A DNA stretch of 64,000 nucleotides from Apiotrichum sp. Y4204 (Eukaryota > Basidiomycota > Tremellomycetes > Trichosporonales > Trichosporonaceae): contig JAMYHL010000042.1 in NCBI GenBank assembly GCA_025531455.1, positions 248,001 to 312,000 of the forward strand. The letters run 5' to 3'. The translations under genes were made by a program, and so were the position numbers. Of the stretch, positions 1-12,350 are shown piece after piece; within the stretch, counting starts at the first letter, position 1; each line of letters opens with the position of its first letter. A model generated the notes under the pieces. It worked only from the letters and a program-made list of their open reading frames with translations. It had not been told where the DNA came from and did not search any database.

Positions 1-1882
1 TATGGTAGGAGCTCGACCTGTGCAGTGGCGTTGACCGTGGCGTTGGAATGCTTGGGGGTGTCCGCCCCCGAGGTTGGGGTTGCTGCCCATGTTGCATTCG
101 GGGCGGCACTCGTTTCCGAATAGGCGGCACTCGTTTCCGAGTGGGCGGCACTCGTTTCTGCTGCCGATGCACTTCCTTGCCACTCCTCTTTTTCCCACAG
201 CTTGCTGTCCTCGTACTCGTCATGGTCCTCCTCGTGTGGCGAGGGCGGCGGCGGCTTATACCCGCGTCGCATCTTGGGCATGGGAATCGAGGACTGGATG
301 GTGGTGGATGTGTCATTGATGTTTTCCGGGTCGTGGAGAATGACATTAGCAAATATGGGGCCCGAGGTGGAGTTGATGTTGAGCGACGACGAAACGTTGA
401 AGGTGCCCTGGACAGTGCCCTCGGCGCCGGAGATCAAAATGTTGTCTGCGGCCACATAGTTGACCGCAAAGCCCGCGCCACGGCAGTCGGTCTCAAACTT
501 GAGGGACCCAAAGCGCGCAATGTCCTTGAGATTACCGATGCGCATACCCATCCCGGCGAGGTCGAAAGTGACGCTCGGGATGAGAACAGTGCTGTCGGGC
601 TCATAGTTCATTGCCGACGGCGGGAGACGGATAATGACATGGAACGCGGGCGTCTGCAGTGGGTCCAGGAGGTATGGCATAGTGGTGCCCGGCCCACTCT
701 GATCTGTCTCGATTGGGGTCTGTCGTCAGCACTCTACCATGCCGAAATCCAAAGTGTAGATCCACTCACAAAGATGCCCACGCCCGTGGAGCCGTCTTTT
801 CTTGTCAACTTGCACACCTTGGCAACGTCCTCAAGCTGCCGGTCCCGTGGTGAACGTGCCAGCACGTCCACCTGGACCATGCCCTCGGCACCGTCGTCCT
901 TTATTGACGCCGGGGCGTCCGCGCCGAGAATCTCTACAGTGCCGGATGCGGCGAGTCCATGGGCGATAAAGTACAGCGGGTTTGCGAGGGTGGACTGGTT
1001 CGAGTCCGTCTCGTTGCTGAGCGGGAACTGGAATGTTGCGAGGTAGTGGTTAAAGTATCCGCTCGTGAGCGCCAGCTGGCTCAACGGGCTGGTCATGTTG
1101 ATGGGCGTCCACTGGTTGCAATCAGAGGGCATGCCGTCTTCTTTTTTCGGGTCGTCGCGGCGTGGGACATAGGTGATGTTGAGGGTGCCAATCTGGACAG
1201 AGGCATTGGAGCCAGGCCATGTCGTGTTTCTTGTTGGCTTTTGCTTTTCAGACCAAGTCGGTCTTGTCTGCTGTAGTGCGACGCCGAGGCCCACGGCCAG
1301 TCCGATGGCTACCAGAATAGCGGCGATGGCGACGATGATCAAGAACACTATCCATCTCTTGTTTCGCCGCCAGAAAGCTCGGAGTTCCGGAGACATGGCA
1401 GCCTTGAATCGCCGTCTTGATCCCAGTGGTTTCTCCCACACCTTGGGGCGCGATGAGCCGACGGCCGTCGCTGACGAATCATTCGAATCGACGAGGTTGA
1501 TGGGCACTGCTGATCCGTGGTGCGTCGCGCGCGCTGTTGCGCGGGAAGATGTGGAGGACGACGATCCTAGACTGCTGCTGCTCGACGCGGCGGATGTGAC
1601 GCGCACAAGAAGGTCCGAGTTACGTACCGAGCGGCGGACTCTTGGGTTCGGCGATGGGCGCGCGGCGAGTGGATCCATCTGCTGGCCCTCGTACGGCGGC
1701 AGCGCCTCGTTGGGGTACGTGGCGTAGTCATCCGTAAACGGGCTGGTGTACAAAAAGTCGGGGTGGTATGCGACCTCGGGGACTGCCGGCTCGTCTAGGG
1801 ACACGAGGTCCGCGGTGGCGACGGACGTGCGCGACTCGGAGAAGAGACGCGGGTCCTTCTCGGGGTCGGGTGGGATAATCAT
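1..1882 (-). CDS. single-pass membrane glycoprotein of unknown function (3' end beyond window)
   Basis: Two exons are visible: 1882-770 and 719-1, joined by a 50-nt intron with a GTGAGT donor and ACAG acceptor; the frame continues in phase 0. At least 610 residues are encoded and the C-terminus lies outside the window. Residues 1-175 are a Ser/Pro-rich, probably cytoplasmic segment ending in basic residues. One hydrophobic helix follows at about 177-203, then an extracellular region with many N-x-S/T sites. Near the window edge are acidic/Pro-rich stretches and three copies of a seven-residue SETSAA[H/Y]-like repeat. The topology suggests a type II surface protein with a beta-rich ectodomain, but I do not recognise a family. 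The ATG at 1882 begins the open frame and is followed directly by an acidic N-terminus. Confidence 0.7.
102..164 (-). repeat. three tandem copies of a 21-nt coding repeat
   Basis: Three near-identical 21-nt units (102-122, 123-143, 144-164 on the + strand, core GGCGGCACTCGTTTC) lie in frame in the membrane glycoprotein and give a repeated seven-residue Ser/Thr/Ala unit. Being a whole number of codons, the array can change length without breaking the gene. Confidence 0.8.
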
Positions 1883-4800
1883 GGTGGTGAAGGGTTAGAT
1901 GAGGAGAGGGATGGTGAAGGAGTGTCGGTGGTGTGAAGTGGGAGTAAAAGTGGATGCGATGTCGGGGATGGGGATGATGACGAAGGGAAAAGGGCGCTAG
2001 CGCGCGGGAGCAACTGCGACGTACTTGGCGCCGCGCTCAGAGGCCAGAGTCGCCAGCGGCGTCGTGCAGAGGAGGTGGACGACGGCGGGCGCGGGGGTGC
2101 AGATGGCGAGCAAAGAGATGGAGATGATAAACAAAAATGAGAGAGGTGCACTGCTATCTGGAGGTCATGTCGAGGCGAACGTTGGTGGCCAGCGGAGGAA
2201 TGGCGTTGCGGTGGCGGTGCAGGGTCGACGAGTGCACTGCACGCGATCTGCCAGACGGATAAGTGTCGCTGAGTCGATGTCGATGCGCTGAGAGATAAAG
2301 TGCGCGGTTCCAGATAGAGAGAGGAGTGAAAAGGGGTGTGTTGATCAGTGTGTGTGGTGGTGAGGAGAGGTAAGGTGATGGTGAGAACGAGGCTGTGTGT
2401 GTTGAGAGAGAGAGTGTGATGTGATGTGAAAAGCCACTCCTCCCCGCTCCGAGCAAGGGGGCCAGGCAGGCACATAGCACGCCTATAGGGGTAATAGGCG
2501 CTGAGAGGTTTAAACAATGCGCAAAGTCTCACTAGCTTTGTGCGGGCCTAAATGCTGCTCCCAAATTTGCTTCCGCAGAGAGACACCAGCGGCCGCGGAG
2601 ATTGCGGACGAATCCAAAAAGAGGTGAACGTTGTTACATAAGAATAAAGAATGCCAAAATGACACGTCATAATCCTTTTCCATGCCTTTGGGATCTGCAG
2701 GTATGATCAACAAAGCGCTGATCTTCTTGGCCATCTTGATTTTGCAGATTGTTGCAGGTTGCATCGTCTTCTTTCCATGGATCCATGTGTCTACGTCCCA
2801 CCATGCAATATCCACATGTTCACATCTCCTCTTCGTTCTCGGAACATTCTGACTGACAGCACAACCAAAAAAGTACCCAGATCCCTCTCCGGGGACGGCC
2901 GGCGGTTGCCCTGGCGGCGGGCACGGGCACCGATTGCAGCACTTTACGACATGCCCCTGAAAAAGGTACGCTGCGGAGGGAGGCGGAGAGGTTGTATGGA
3001 TTGTGGATGTGGGAGATGACGGGAAGTGCGAAGTGCGCGAAGTGGCCGAGTGCGCGAGTGGGGGCGTGCGTGGGATGTGGAAGCTGGACGGGAGCGAGAA
3101 GGTTGCCTTGAGGCCTTGAGGGCTCATGCGGGGTTGAGGTGTCCAAGATTGAGGTGCCGTTATCCTTGTCTTGCCCTCTGTTTCTGCCGTGAATTGGCCA
3201 GTCCTGGCACGGCCTGGTGATGAGAGGCAAGAAGCACGACTCCGAGCGGCCCCAGCGGCTGGGTTCTTGGAGTCCAGACAATATGCTGGGGAAGGGCGCG
3301 CACCTGTTCTCACTCTAACACGCACGCATTGTCGCTTCGGAGACGATGCGATTGGTAGCTGCAGATAACCTGTAATATGCTTATTGCTCGAGGCTACGCT
3401 GGGAAAGCAAAAGACGACAAATGTGGACGGGGGTGAGGGACAGCGAGAGACAGGTGAGGAGAGGAGGGAGCAGGGAAAGCGACTGGGGACACGGCATTAT
3501 GCGCGCGACCATCGCAACAGGTACACTCACATTCCGCTTGAGCCGAGGTCGACCCAAGTAGTGTTGGGAACGCGCTCCTTGTGCATGCAAGAAGCTCATC
3601 AATAGGCAGAAGCCATAGCGTACGACGATAAAAGTCCCCGACTCCCGACAAACTGTGTCTCGGAGCAAAGAGTGGACGACACTACGACTACCGACACTAC
3701 CTATCTGGGACCTCGCGGCGTGGCTGGGCGGGGAGCGAGTGCGTGCCTCTTCCGCTGGGAGCCCGCTGCGTGTGGGATTACACCTCAAAGCATACCCGGG
3801 AAGCGCAAGAATATGTTGTGCTGATGAAATCAGCCACGCCACTAACTTGATACGTTTTTCCAGATCTCCAGTAGTCTGTTGAGCGTACTGTAGAGAGATA
3901 GAGATAACCTCCAGCCGGTACTTCTAACTTCTATCAGAAACCGTACCAGACTCTCGTGTGATCCCAAAACTCACCGTCCCGTCCACTACACGCCATCCCC
4001 GAGATCATTAGTAGTGCATTTGGCTCGCGCTCCAGGGGCCAGGCCGCGGCATCAGAGGGCATCCGACGACCGGTGCCGCGGCGCGTGGCGTTCCACCCTG
4101 TTGATGCCGTCACTGCTTCCCGGCCCTGCCCAACGTGGGCGCCACAACATGTCACAATCCGGGTCAGCTGGGATAAAGCCCCCGGTGTCCATCAACTCTG
4201 AGCGTATCCCGCCCGAGAAACCCTCAGGCCTCATGAGGGTCCTCAGGCTCTGTCCAGGCTGTGCACCCTGACTCCCGGCATGTACAGCACCAGTGTTGCT
4301 TTAGCGCTGGCTGCTCGAGATCCGAGACGCCAGGAGAAGCGAGGCAGCAGCTCATCGCCTCCCCCTTCCCAACCTGCCCTGCGTCTGTACTGTGCTGGTG
4401 ATACCTGTGCCGCAACGAGCCAGAAGTGAGGCGAAGTATTCCCAGCAGCGGCCGGTGCTCAGTCCACCCTGTCTACCCTGAGCGCGGTCCATGTTGTTCT
4501 ATGTGAGGTCGATCCCGGGAGACAGCGGCACTTACGACAAGGACCCTGGCCTGCGGCAGAGTACGTCGCCGTCTGACAAGGCAGGCAAAGGCAGCTGTTT
4601 CTTTGTGCACCGAGCTGGGGACGGTGGCCTGAGCGACAGTGCCTCGAGAAGCGGAGACGAGAAACGAGAAAGTCGAGGTGCTTCTCAGAGAAAGACTGCA
4701 GATTGCCAAGCTGCCCAACACATCTCCGACGTTTGCTTATTATCGCTTTTTGTATCTCCCTTGTCGCGTCTCGTTCCCCCATTTCCAGCTCGTTCTTGTC

Positions 4801-4918
4801 TTCATCTTTGTTCGCTTCTTGTTCTCGTTCGTGCCATATACCCGTGCCAGCAATCGCCAGCACTCACCGGCCGCTGCGCACCTCTTCCTCAACCTCGACC
4901 CCCTCCCTCCCGCCCACC
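1883..4918. other. 3.0-kb intergenic region, no supported gene
   Basis: This divergent gap lies between the membrane glycoprotein (-) and the GT18 gene (+). Positions 1883-2500 are pyrimidine-rich on the minus strand, as expected of a long 5' leader or promoter. A 271-codon minus-strand frame at 2510-3325 begins in low-complexity Arg/Ser/Pro sequence, has no family resemblance and no splice-supported extension, so I do not call it. The 800 bases before 4919 hold T/C-rich promoter-like sequence on the + strand. A non-coding RNA is possible but not shown. Confidence 0.6.
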
Positions 4919-5970
4919 ATGGCGTTTCTCAACCGCACGCGCCTCCTCGTGGCAATGGCGGTCCTCGTCGCATTAGTGTACTTTTCCATTCTCGGCCGGG
5001 TGGTCAATACGCTCGGCGTCCCGCGCCCCGTCGCGCCCCACTGGCTCCCGGGGGCAGCGAGTCCGAAAGAAACAGCATTCGTAAAGCACCTGGGGCAGCC
5101 GCGACCCAAGCACCCGCGGCCGGCGCAGGACCCCGCGGTCGGCATGCCGGACCGCCTTGAGCGCCTCGAAGACGTCCTCGATGTCACCTTTGGAGCGGCG
5201 TGTGCTGGCTGGAACCCGCACGGCGACGAAAAGGACGACCCGCCCAACTGTCTTCGTGCCAAGCAGTTCCGCGAGATCCAGACGTTCAAGAAGATGGGCT
5301 TCAAGTGAGTTTCATCCTGCATGGTGCAGTGCAGCAGTGCACAGGCGGTGTGGAAACCTTCTTTTTTCTGTTGCACGCTCTGTGTTCAGTGGCTGTTCTC
5401 CTTTCCGGGCCGCTTTTAAAGTCAAGCTCGGATGATGCGCAACTATCATGGAGCATGAGATTCCAGGGATCAGCGTGTCTCGGGTCCAATACGACAATGC
5501 TCGGCGCGGTGGTGGTCACAGTGCGCTAAGCGGTGGCCTCGCCTCCCCCTCGACGCGGTGCATGACATCGTGGCGTCAGTGGTGGCGTACCTGCATGGCC
5601 TGCACCACAGCGCCGGTGGGCGCGGTGCGCTGTGCATCCTGTACAGCACCCGCGTTTCATCCTGTGGTAGCGTGCTCGACCTCCCCGGTGGCGTCGCCAA
5701 CTGCCGTGCCGCGCCATTGACCGTCCACTCTACTACCCGTCCTAAATTGCCCTGCAGCGGTGCAGCCCACTCGAAACACGCAGTATACTAACAATGCAGC
5801 TGGGAGGCGTTCCACGCCGAGGAGCAAAAGGAGGCGATCAAGCACCTCGAGCTCTGCGTGCTCGGCTACCGCGTGTGTCCCGAACGCCCGCTCATCATCG
5901 CCGACTACTGGTTCGCGTTCACTGCAAAGAGCGGCACCTCGGGAGAGTGTATCTGGCTGGAGCCGGTTGT

Positions 5971-6001
<31 letters not shown>

Positions 6002-7804
6002 GTTTTCGCAGCACACGCGGTAGGGGGAGGGAGACTGTTGTGAGGCACTTGACGGCCATGAGCGACCGGGGCCTAGTCCGCAGACTTCAACGGCGTTCCC
6101 ACCGGCGCTGCGAAGAGACGATAGTAACGGTCGTGGTCGTCTTGGGAACATTACACCAACCCCTCCCCCCTTGCGAACAGTCTAACCGCGGTCTGATACT
6201 AACCCCACAGGTCGACACGGCGCAGGCCCTCGGATTCGCCTACTTCCCCGCAAACATGTTCAAGAGCCCGCAAAACTGGAACCTGACCCGCATCTTTACA
6301 CACTCGCTGCACATGTACTGGCCGCTGGACAGCCACGGATACCAGTGCCTCACGAACCCGCGTTGCGTGCGCCCCGAGGACTACACGCCCGCTGCCGACC
6401 CCAAGCATCGCTGGGACGTGTCGCGCATCCCCAAACACGAGATTGGTACCCTCCCGGCCTGGCGCGTGTTCATGCCGACCTACGTGAGTACATGGGCGAG
6501 GAAGGGAGAGCCGAGATTTGCAGGGCCTGCTTCGGTGGAAGGTCTCGGGAACAGTGCAGTACGGTTTGCGCACTTGGGCGGTTACGTCAAATTCCTGGTT
6601 GTTGAGTTTGCTGGTCGCACAGTGCACCGGTTGCACAGCGCACAAAACCTTATGCTTGGCCAGGCAGGGCTCCTGCGTCTCCAAAGTTTCAAAGCTTGAC
6701 CCCGTTTCGCGTTTCTGACATTCTCACAGTGGGGGACTCGCCCGGATGCGATCGGATACCCCGGCACGAGCCCCGCGCTGTTCTGGGGCCAGGGCAAGGT
6801 CGACAGGTGGCAGGAGTGGTCGCTGCACATTCTCGGACAAAAGTGGCAGTTCACGTAGGTTGTGGACCGCAAAGTTGTTGCTGACCGCAGACCGTACCCG
6901 TACCCCGGCCACACGTGGCTGCCGCTCACGGTCGAGCAGTCGTGTCTCTCCGCGCCGACCAAGCCGTGGAAGGACCGCCCGAACCATGTTCTGATTCTTG
7001 CAAAGTCGGCAAGTGAGTGCCCCTTTGAGCGTCTCGCCGGACATTACTGACATCAGGCTATTTCCACGAGTACAATGCCGGCGAAAAGCTACTCCCACAC
7101 TGGCCAGAGATTATCAAGGCCCTGGACGAGTCGGGGATCAAGCTCGTGACGACGGCCAAGGTGGAGGACCCGAAAAAGCCCGTCCCGGATGGAATGATCA
7201 AGCTCGGCCAGCAGAGCAAGTATGACTATGAGCTGCTGCTCGCCAACTCGAAGGCGCTCATGGGTCTTGGCCGCCCTGAGATCTCGCCGTCGCCGTACAA
7301 CGCGCTGTGCGCCGGCGTCCCCGTTGTCATGCCCTACTATGACAAGCACATCACCGGCGCGGGCTGGGAACGGTACAACCAGTGAGTTGTGCGACATCAT
7401 CGCGAGCTGACGGCAGAAACCACCATCAGCACGGGCCAGTCAACGAGCTCCCGCAGCCGTACTCGTACCCGTACAACATGTCGGACATCAACGACCTGGT
7501 GGAGAATCTCCGCAAGGCGGTCAGCCATCCGATCGAGTCATAGTGAGTGGGAAAAAGCACAGTGGTGAACCCCTCGCTGACCGTCAGCATTCCCGAGGAG
7601 ATGCGGCTGAAGAACGCGCGCGACAAGGCGACAGAGTTCCTCTTCCACGACTGGGAGGGCGAGTACCGCAAAGTGCTGGCGACCACTGGCGGGCGCATTG
7701 CAGAGTACGACCCGGGCATGGCCGAGGCGTGCATGAAGACCAACTGGTGTGTCGACCCGGGCACGCAGGGCGAGGGCCCACACGGACTCATAAAGGTGAA
7801 CTGA
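4919..7804 (+). CDS. glycosyltransferase family 18 (MGAT5-like) type II membrane protein
   Basis: Eight exons: 4919-5304, 5800-5968, 6211-6483, 6730-6854, 6891-7012, 7057-7381, 7417-7542 and 7588-7804, giving 580 residues. The start has a CCACC context. An N-terminal signal anchor at residues 7-26 follows a short basic tail, the usual topology of a Golgi transferase. The catalytic part has the late GT18-like signature GLGRPEISPSPYNALCAGVP (exon 6), comparable to the nucleotide-sugar-binding region of MGAT5, followed by a DNQ/NHHQH stretch after the exon 6-7 junction. MGAT5 adds beta-1,6-GlcNAc to N-glycans in animals; the acceptor and sugar in this yeast are unknown. Introns 1-3 are long (495, 242, 246 nt) while later ones are 35-45 nt. 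Intron 2 starts with a donor directly followed by 28 T. Confidence 0.85.
5974..6001 (+). repeat. 28-nt poly-T tract beside a 5' splice site
   Basis: An uninterrupted run of 28 T begins immediately after the GTGAG donor of intron 2 of the GT18 gene. Its length is likely to vary between isolates or by sequencing error, without affecting coding sequence. Confidence 0.9.
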
Positions 7805-9326
7805 GGGGGAAGGGGAAAGCAGGGGAGAGAAGGAGTGAGACACGGATGATATGGAGGATAGACATCGGCTCGGCTTGGCTCGGCTACAACCTACAGGAGC
7901 CGAGGGCCGACGGGCGATGGGCGACCTCTGAGCGATCTCTGAAGGGGACAATACAAGACATCTACCGCGTACACTGTACAGTATACCGACCACAGGGACC
8001 ATGCCGCGCGGCCGCACGCAGTCGGCAGCCGGCATAAAAGGCATTGATACACACTTAGATATTGACACTGTATGTATGGCGTGGTGCTCAGCTGGAGCAG
8101 AGCGGACCGGCGGGAGTGGCAGTGGGAAGCGGAGAGGCGGAGAAGCGGAGAGACATGAGAAACGCCAAAGACAGCGGAGCGCGTCGAGCGGAGGTACATC
8201 CTCCGCGTGCATTGGCGGGTCACACCGGAAGACCGGAAGACCGCAAGGCCGGCAGACTCACAGAGTGATACAGGCAGCGATACAGCGCGCCACACTCGTA
8301 TTCGGCTCGTCATTGCGGCCAGACACGATACAGTATTGGTGATTGGTGAGATCAGTGGCGCGCGGAATGCGCCACACGGCTCAAAAAAGGCAGTCGCGCC
8401 ATCAACGTGTGGAACCTCGGGACTTCGGGACTCGGGACTCGAAACCCGGAACTCGGAACCCCCCAGCCGGCAGACAGGAGGATTTGGTTTAATGCTCTAC
8501 ATTGTCGCGTTGCGGCTTGCCGTGAAATGTTCGTTGGGCTTTGAGTACTCAGGCTGCGCATCGAGCTTTGGTTTTTTGTATAGGTTTGGCCGTTTGGTTT
8601 TGGTTTTCCGCTCTTCCGAGTACTACTATGTCTTGTTTTTGGTTTCAGTATTCGGCGCTCCGTCTCCGTCCTCTGGTGCTTCCCATCGTTCTGTCCGCGC
8701 CGGATTCTTCGTTCTTCATTCCCACCTCGCTGGCAAAGAACGTTTTGCTGCTCTTCGCCAAGAAGACAACGTTGGAAGGGTGGAACGTTGGTAGCTGGAA
8801 GTGTCTGCAGATCAAGTGATTAGGATCACGGCCCACAGGATGCAAGAGACGCAAGAGATGCGACGGATATCATGGGATCAAGGGATCAAGGGATGGTCAC
8901 AACACGTGCATTACTACATTGTCCGGTATCTTATCCCGCGGCGCGCGGCGCTGCGATCGGCCTCTCGCCGTGCTTCTGACTCGTCCGGGCCGCGGTTTGT
9001 GCTTCTGCTTCTGTGCTTCTCTTCTCCGCTTCGGCTTCGTGTCGGCTTCGCGTCGGCTTCGCGTCGGCTTGGTGTTTCTTCGTCGACCTTGAACTTCGGG
9101 ACTTCGGGACTTGGGGGCCATCATCTCATGTCATCGTCCGTCTCGCGTCTTTTTGATGGGGATTCGCCACATGTGTTTCTTCTCTTCTGTTGTGGCGTGC
9201 GTCACCGCTATTATTGTATTGTTTGTATCGCTCGATCCCCGCGAATCTCGTCGGGATATGGGGGTGTGTATGCACATGTCTCCATTTGACTGGGTACCGC
9301 GCCGGCCTCATGTGATCGTGTTCGGG
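7805..9326. other. 1.5-kb intergenic region between convergent genes
   Basis: This is tail-to-tail space between the GT18 gene (+) and the His-rich gene (-). Open frames here lack family resemblance. Short direct repeats of GGGACTCG/GGGACTTCG type occur around 8417-8465 and 9095-9115. No RNA gene was recognised. Confidence 0.6.
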
Positions 9327-10061
9327 CTAGCCATCATACACCGACGCAGCCGGACTGCTCAGCGCAGTAATCAACACCGGCGTCTGGCATCAGCATGCAA
9401 CCACATATTGGTCACTCACGCCGTCAGCGTCCACCAGCGCGTGCAGGCTGACATAGGCCTTGTTGCGCTTGAGCGCCGTCGGCGCGGGCGGGGCAAGCGC
9501 AAGGCGCCACGCCTCGATCCGGGAAGCGAGGTCTACTCCAGAGACGCCGGAGTGTTCTGGATCCGGATCAGAGTCCGAGTCTGAGCACGAGGGCGGGTGG
9601 AGATGGAGCTGGAGCTCGAGTGCCGGCGTCGCAAGTTGGGGTTTATCTTGGCCACCTTGTATGGCTTGGGGTTGTGCGTCGGATTTGGACCGGGGATCCA
9701 AGTTCAAGCTCGCGTCGCGCGCCGTCTCGCGCTCCGCATCCCGCTCGCCCTCAGAGTCCCACACACAGACACAGTCGTCGCCTGGCGTGCAGAGCAGCGT
9801 TGCGGGCGGGGAGGACGCCGCGGACGGGGGCGGTGCCGTGTCGTGTGCGCGGTGGGGATCGGGGGGAGCGTCTTGTGTTTGGGGATATGGCGCCGAGTGC
9901 GGGTGGGGGTGCGGGTTGGGATGAGAGGAGAGGGAGTGCGAGTGCGAGTGGGAGCGGGAGGTATCCGACTGCGGCGCGTGCATTGCATGCAAGGCCGCGA
10001 GCGTCGCTGGCCGGGGGTGTGAGTCGGACGCGGTGCGGCGCTTGCTTGGTGTCATGAGCAT
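9327..10061 (-). CDS. small His/Ser/Pro-rich protein of unknown function
   Basis: Exons 10061-9420 and 9383-9327 are separated by a 36-nt intron (donor GTGAGT, acceptor CCAG), giving 232 residues. The first 60 residues contain alternating Ser-His and His-Pro runs. The middle is acidic and includes a Ser/Asp tract. Only the last 55 residues look globular: an amphipathic ASRIEAWRLALAPP segment, then a strand-rich AYVSLHALVDADG/TPVLITALSS that spans the splice junction. That smooth continuation across the junction is the main support for the intron. I do not recognise a family. The start could be the first ATG (10061) or the second Met two codons later. Confidence 0.55.
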
Positions 10062-11273
10062 GGTGGGGAAGCTTGAGGGGCAGGGATCGAGGGAGAGACG
10101 ATGAACCGCGAGAGGAGGATGTTATACCAAGACGACTCGAGCTCTGGCGCTCTAAAGCTCTCAAGCTCTCAAAGCTCTGGAAGAGAGCGAGTGAGAAAGG
10201 ATGTAATGGAAAGAATGGAGTGGGTGGGATGATGAGAATGTCAATGGCTCGGGACGCCCCGCACATCCCACACATCCTGCATCCTCATCCTCATCCACAT
10301 CCACATCCATTCACATGTCCACATGCGCTGCCCCATGCCAATGCCGTCCCCAGCTGCCCCATTGTCTCATGTCCGTGGCGTCCGGCCTCGGGGCCTCGAC
10401 GCCGCCACACGGCGCGAGGTGACACATCACACACCACATTGATGATGATGGTGGTCGGGCGATGGGGTCCGATGTGATGCAATAGCTAGCGCAATAGTGC
10501 ATGGGAATGGGAACGAGGGAGAGGTCTGGATGTGGGATCATGGGAGAGACGGCTGGGAAGTGGGACGTTTGCGTACGTGCGTACCCCCGTAACCCCCCTT
10601 CGCGTACTCGCTCGCCATCCCCCGCCACACGCGCACCACCAGCACATGACAACATGCAACATTCCGTTGTCGCATCGGTTGTGTTGCCCGCCACGCTCCT
10701 TTTATTTTGTACTGCGCCGGAACGGGTCGGGGCGCAGACGGCTCACCCCCGGGCCCACGGGACGTGCAGTCTGCCGGCCGCCGCTGAGTTGTGGGATCAT
10801 GGGATTGGGCTATGCAAGCTATGCACATCATGCTCGAATGCTGGACATTGAGATACTGTATGAGGGAGAGAGCATAAACAGTACTAAAGGGCGTGCACCT
10901 CCTTGGTGCTTATCTCCCTCGCGCCGTTTTCGGCTCAAGCGTCGTCATTTCGTACATTTGTTATGGCACACAAGCGCTATCACTCTGCTATCTGCTATCG
11001 TGTATCGCTATCGCCCTCGGTCTGGGCTTTCGGGCATCGCCGCCAGGCAAACGCCAGGGTGTCTCGCTCTCGGTGGTACTCTGCGGTCGCACATTATCGC
11101 CAAAGTATCGCCGCCTCTCGGTCTGGCCACCCGAATAGGGAATTTGATCGCCTCGGCCGTCTCCTCGCCTTCTTGCATCGTCCGCTTGTATATCTGCGCG
11201 ACCGAAGTCGCACTCTAGCTGGGTGTGGATGATAAGGATCGCTGTCGCCTGAGGGGAGCCGGCTTCGCTTGCC
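10062..11273. other. 1.2-kb intergenic region
   Basis: This holds the promoter side of the His-rich gene and the 3' side of the Cys/His-rich gene, both on the minus strand. A CATCC/CACATCC microsatellite-like stretch occurs near 10260-10320. I see no supportable coding sequence. Confidence 0.6.
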
Positions 11274-12350
11274 CTACTGGCAGCGCGGCCCCCGCGCCTC
11301 GTACTTCCTCTTGAGATCATTAAACTTGACCTTGATGGCGTGGTGGCGCTCGTCATACTTGCACTTGATCTCCTGCTCGCGCTCGGCATACTGCGTCTTG
11401 AGATTCGCATATTTTGTCTCGTACGTCGCCTTGAGGTCGCGGTGGCGGCGCGCATACTGCTCCTTGAGCTCGGCGTAGCGCTTGCGGAACGTTGCGTGGC
11501 ACTCGCCGTGCACGCGCGCGTGGCCGTGGCCGTGGGCGTGGTCGCCACACCCGTGAGCGTGGGCTCGGCACCGGTGGCGGCATCCGTTGTCGTAGCACCC
11601 TGCGCGCCCGCACCGGAGGTTGCACGTGCAGTTCTGGCACTGGAGGCATTTGTGCGAACACTTGTGCTTACACTCGCCCTGGCAGTTCTCGCCGCAGCCC
11701 TCGTTGACGACGAGCGCGGATACCGGGGTGAGCGGGCGGACCGGGGGTGCTGCAACCGTGGATGGAGCCGGAACCGGGGCGACCGACGGAGCAGGCGACG
11801 GTGCACACGGCAGGAGCGGCGGGACACACGTTGGGCAGGGCAGACACGGCTGATGTTGTGCGAGGCCAAGTCCCAGCTCTTCCAGGTACTCGCGCGTCTC
11901 TGGGGGTCAGTGCGTGCAGTGAGGGGGACACATTGTCTGGCCATGCCTGGGGGCATGAGTCGCATGGACCGTCTTTCTGCCTCTAATTTTGTCATAATTT
12001 TCAGCACTTTACGCCGAAAGTGACGCGTCAGAAAGAAGACCGCCACAAACTGCCACTCGTCATCCACAACTGGGCTTCTTCCCCCCGTGCGAGCTTGCGT
12101 CCATCATTTACCCGTCTCCTTCCTACTCACCGCTGGAGAGTAGCACTGCCTGGATCTTGAGCTTGCTGATCGCTGCTTTGAGGTGCACATTGTCGCTGGT
12201 CGCCTCGATGCGGGTGGCGACGGCGAGCAGGCCCTCGACGGTATCCCGTGCGAGCGGTGTCGGGAGGTACGCCTCGTCGACGAGGGTTGCGGCCAGCTCG
12301 GGCGTCTCGGTGATGTATGGGAGGATGTTGCTGGGGATGTGGAGGGCCAT
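11274..12350 (-). CDS. Cys/His-rich protein with C-terminal 11-residue (hendecad) repeats
   Basis: Exons 12350-12131 and 11899-11274 join across a 231-nt intron (GTGAGT/CCCAG), giving 281 residues. Residues 1-85 are helical-looking and acidic. About 85-135 are Pro/Val/Ala-rich with a few Cys. About 138-205 hold 14 cysteines, beginning with four successive CX3C spacings, then CX2CX2CXC, and a stretch in which every second residue is often His. About 210-281 are five consecutive 11-residue units of pattern [R/K]-x-x-x-[L/I]-K-x-x-[Y/F]-x-x, plus a partial sixth. The Cys/His block looks like a metal-binding module and the repeats like an extended right-handed coiled coil; both roles are inference. 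No known family is recognised. The intron is long for this window, so an unseen extra exon is possible. Confidence 0.7.
11316..11480 (-). repeat. five 33-nt units encoding hendecad repeats
   Basis: Units run 11480-11448, 11447-11415, 11414-11382, 11381-11349 and 11348-11316, each eleven codons. Every unit has Leu/Ile then Lys at positions 5-6 and Tyr/Phe at position 9. The DNA has diverged while the spacing and key residues are kept, which implies selection on the protein. Confidence 0.8.

Noticed and set aside
2510..3325. 271-codon minus-strand frame
   Set aside because: Arg/Ser/Pro-rich low-complexity start, no recognisable domain, no splice-supported partner exons; kept only as a doubtful frame in the intergenic note.
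5974..6001. Poly-T tract as a poly(A) tail of an inserted retroelement
   Set aside because: It lies directly after a splice donor, and I saw no target-site duplications or reverse-transcriptase-like sequence next to it.
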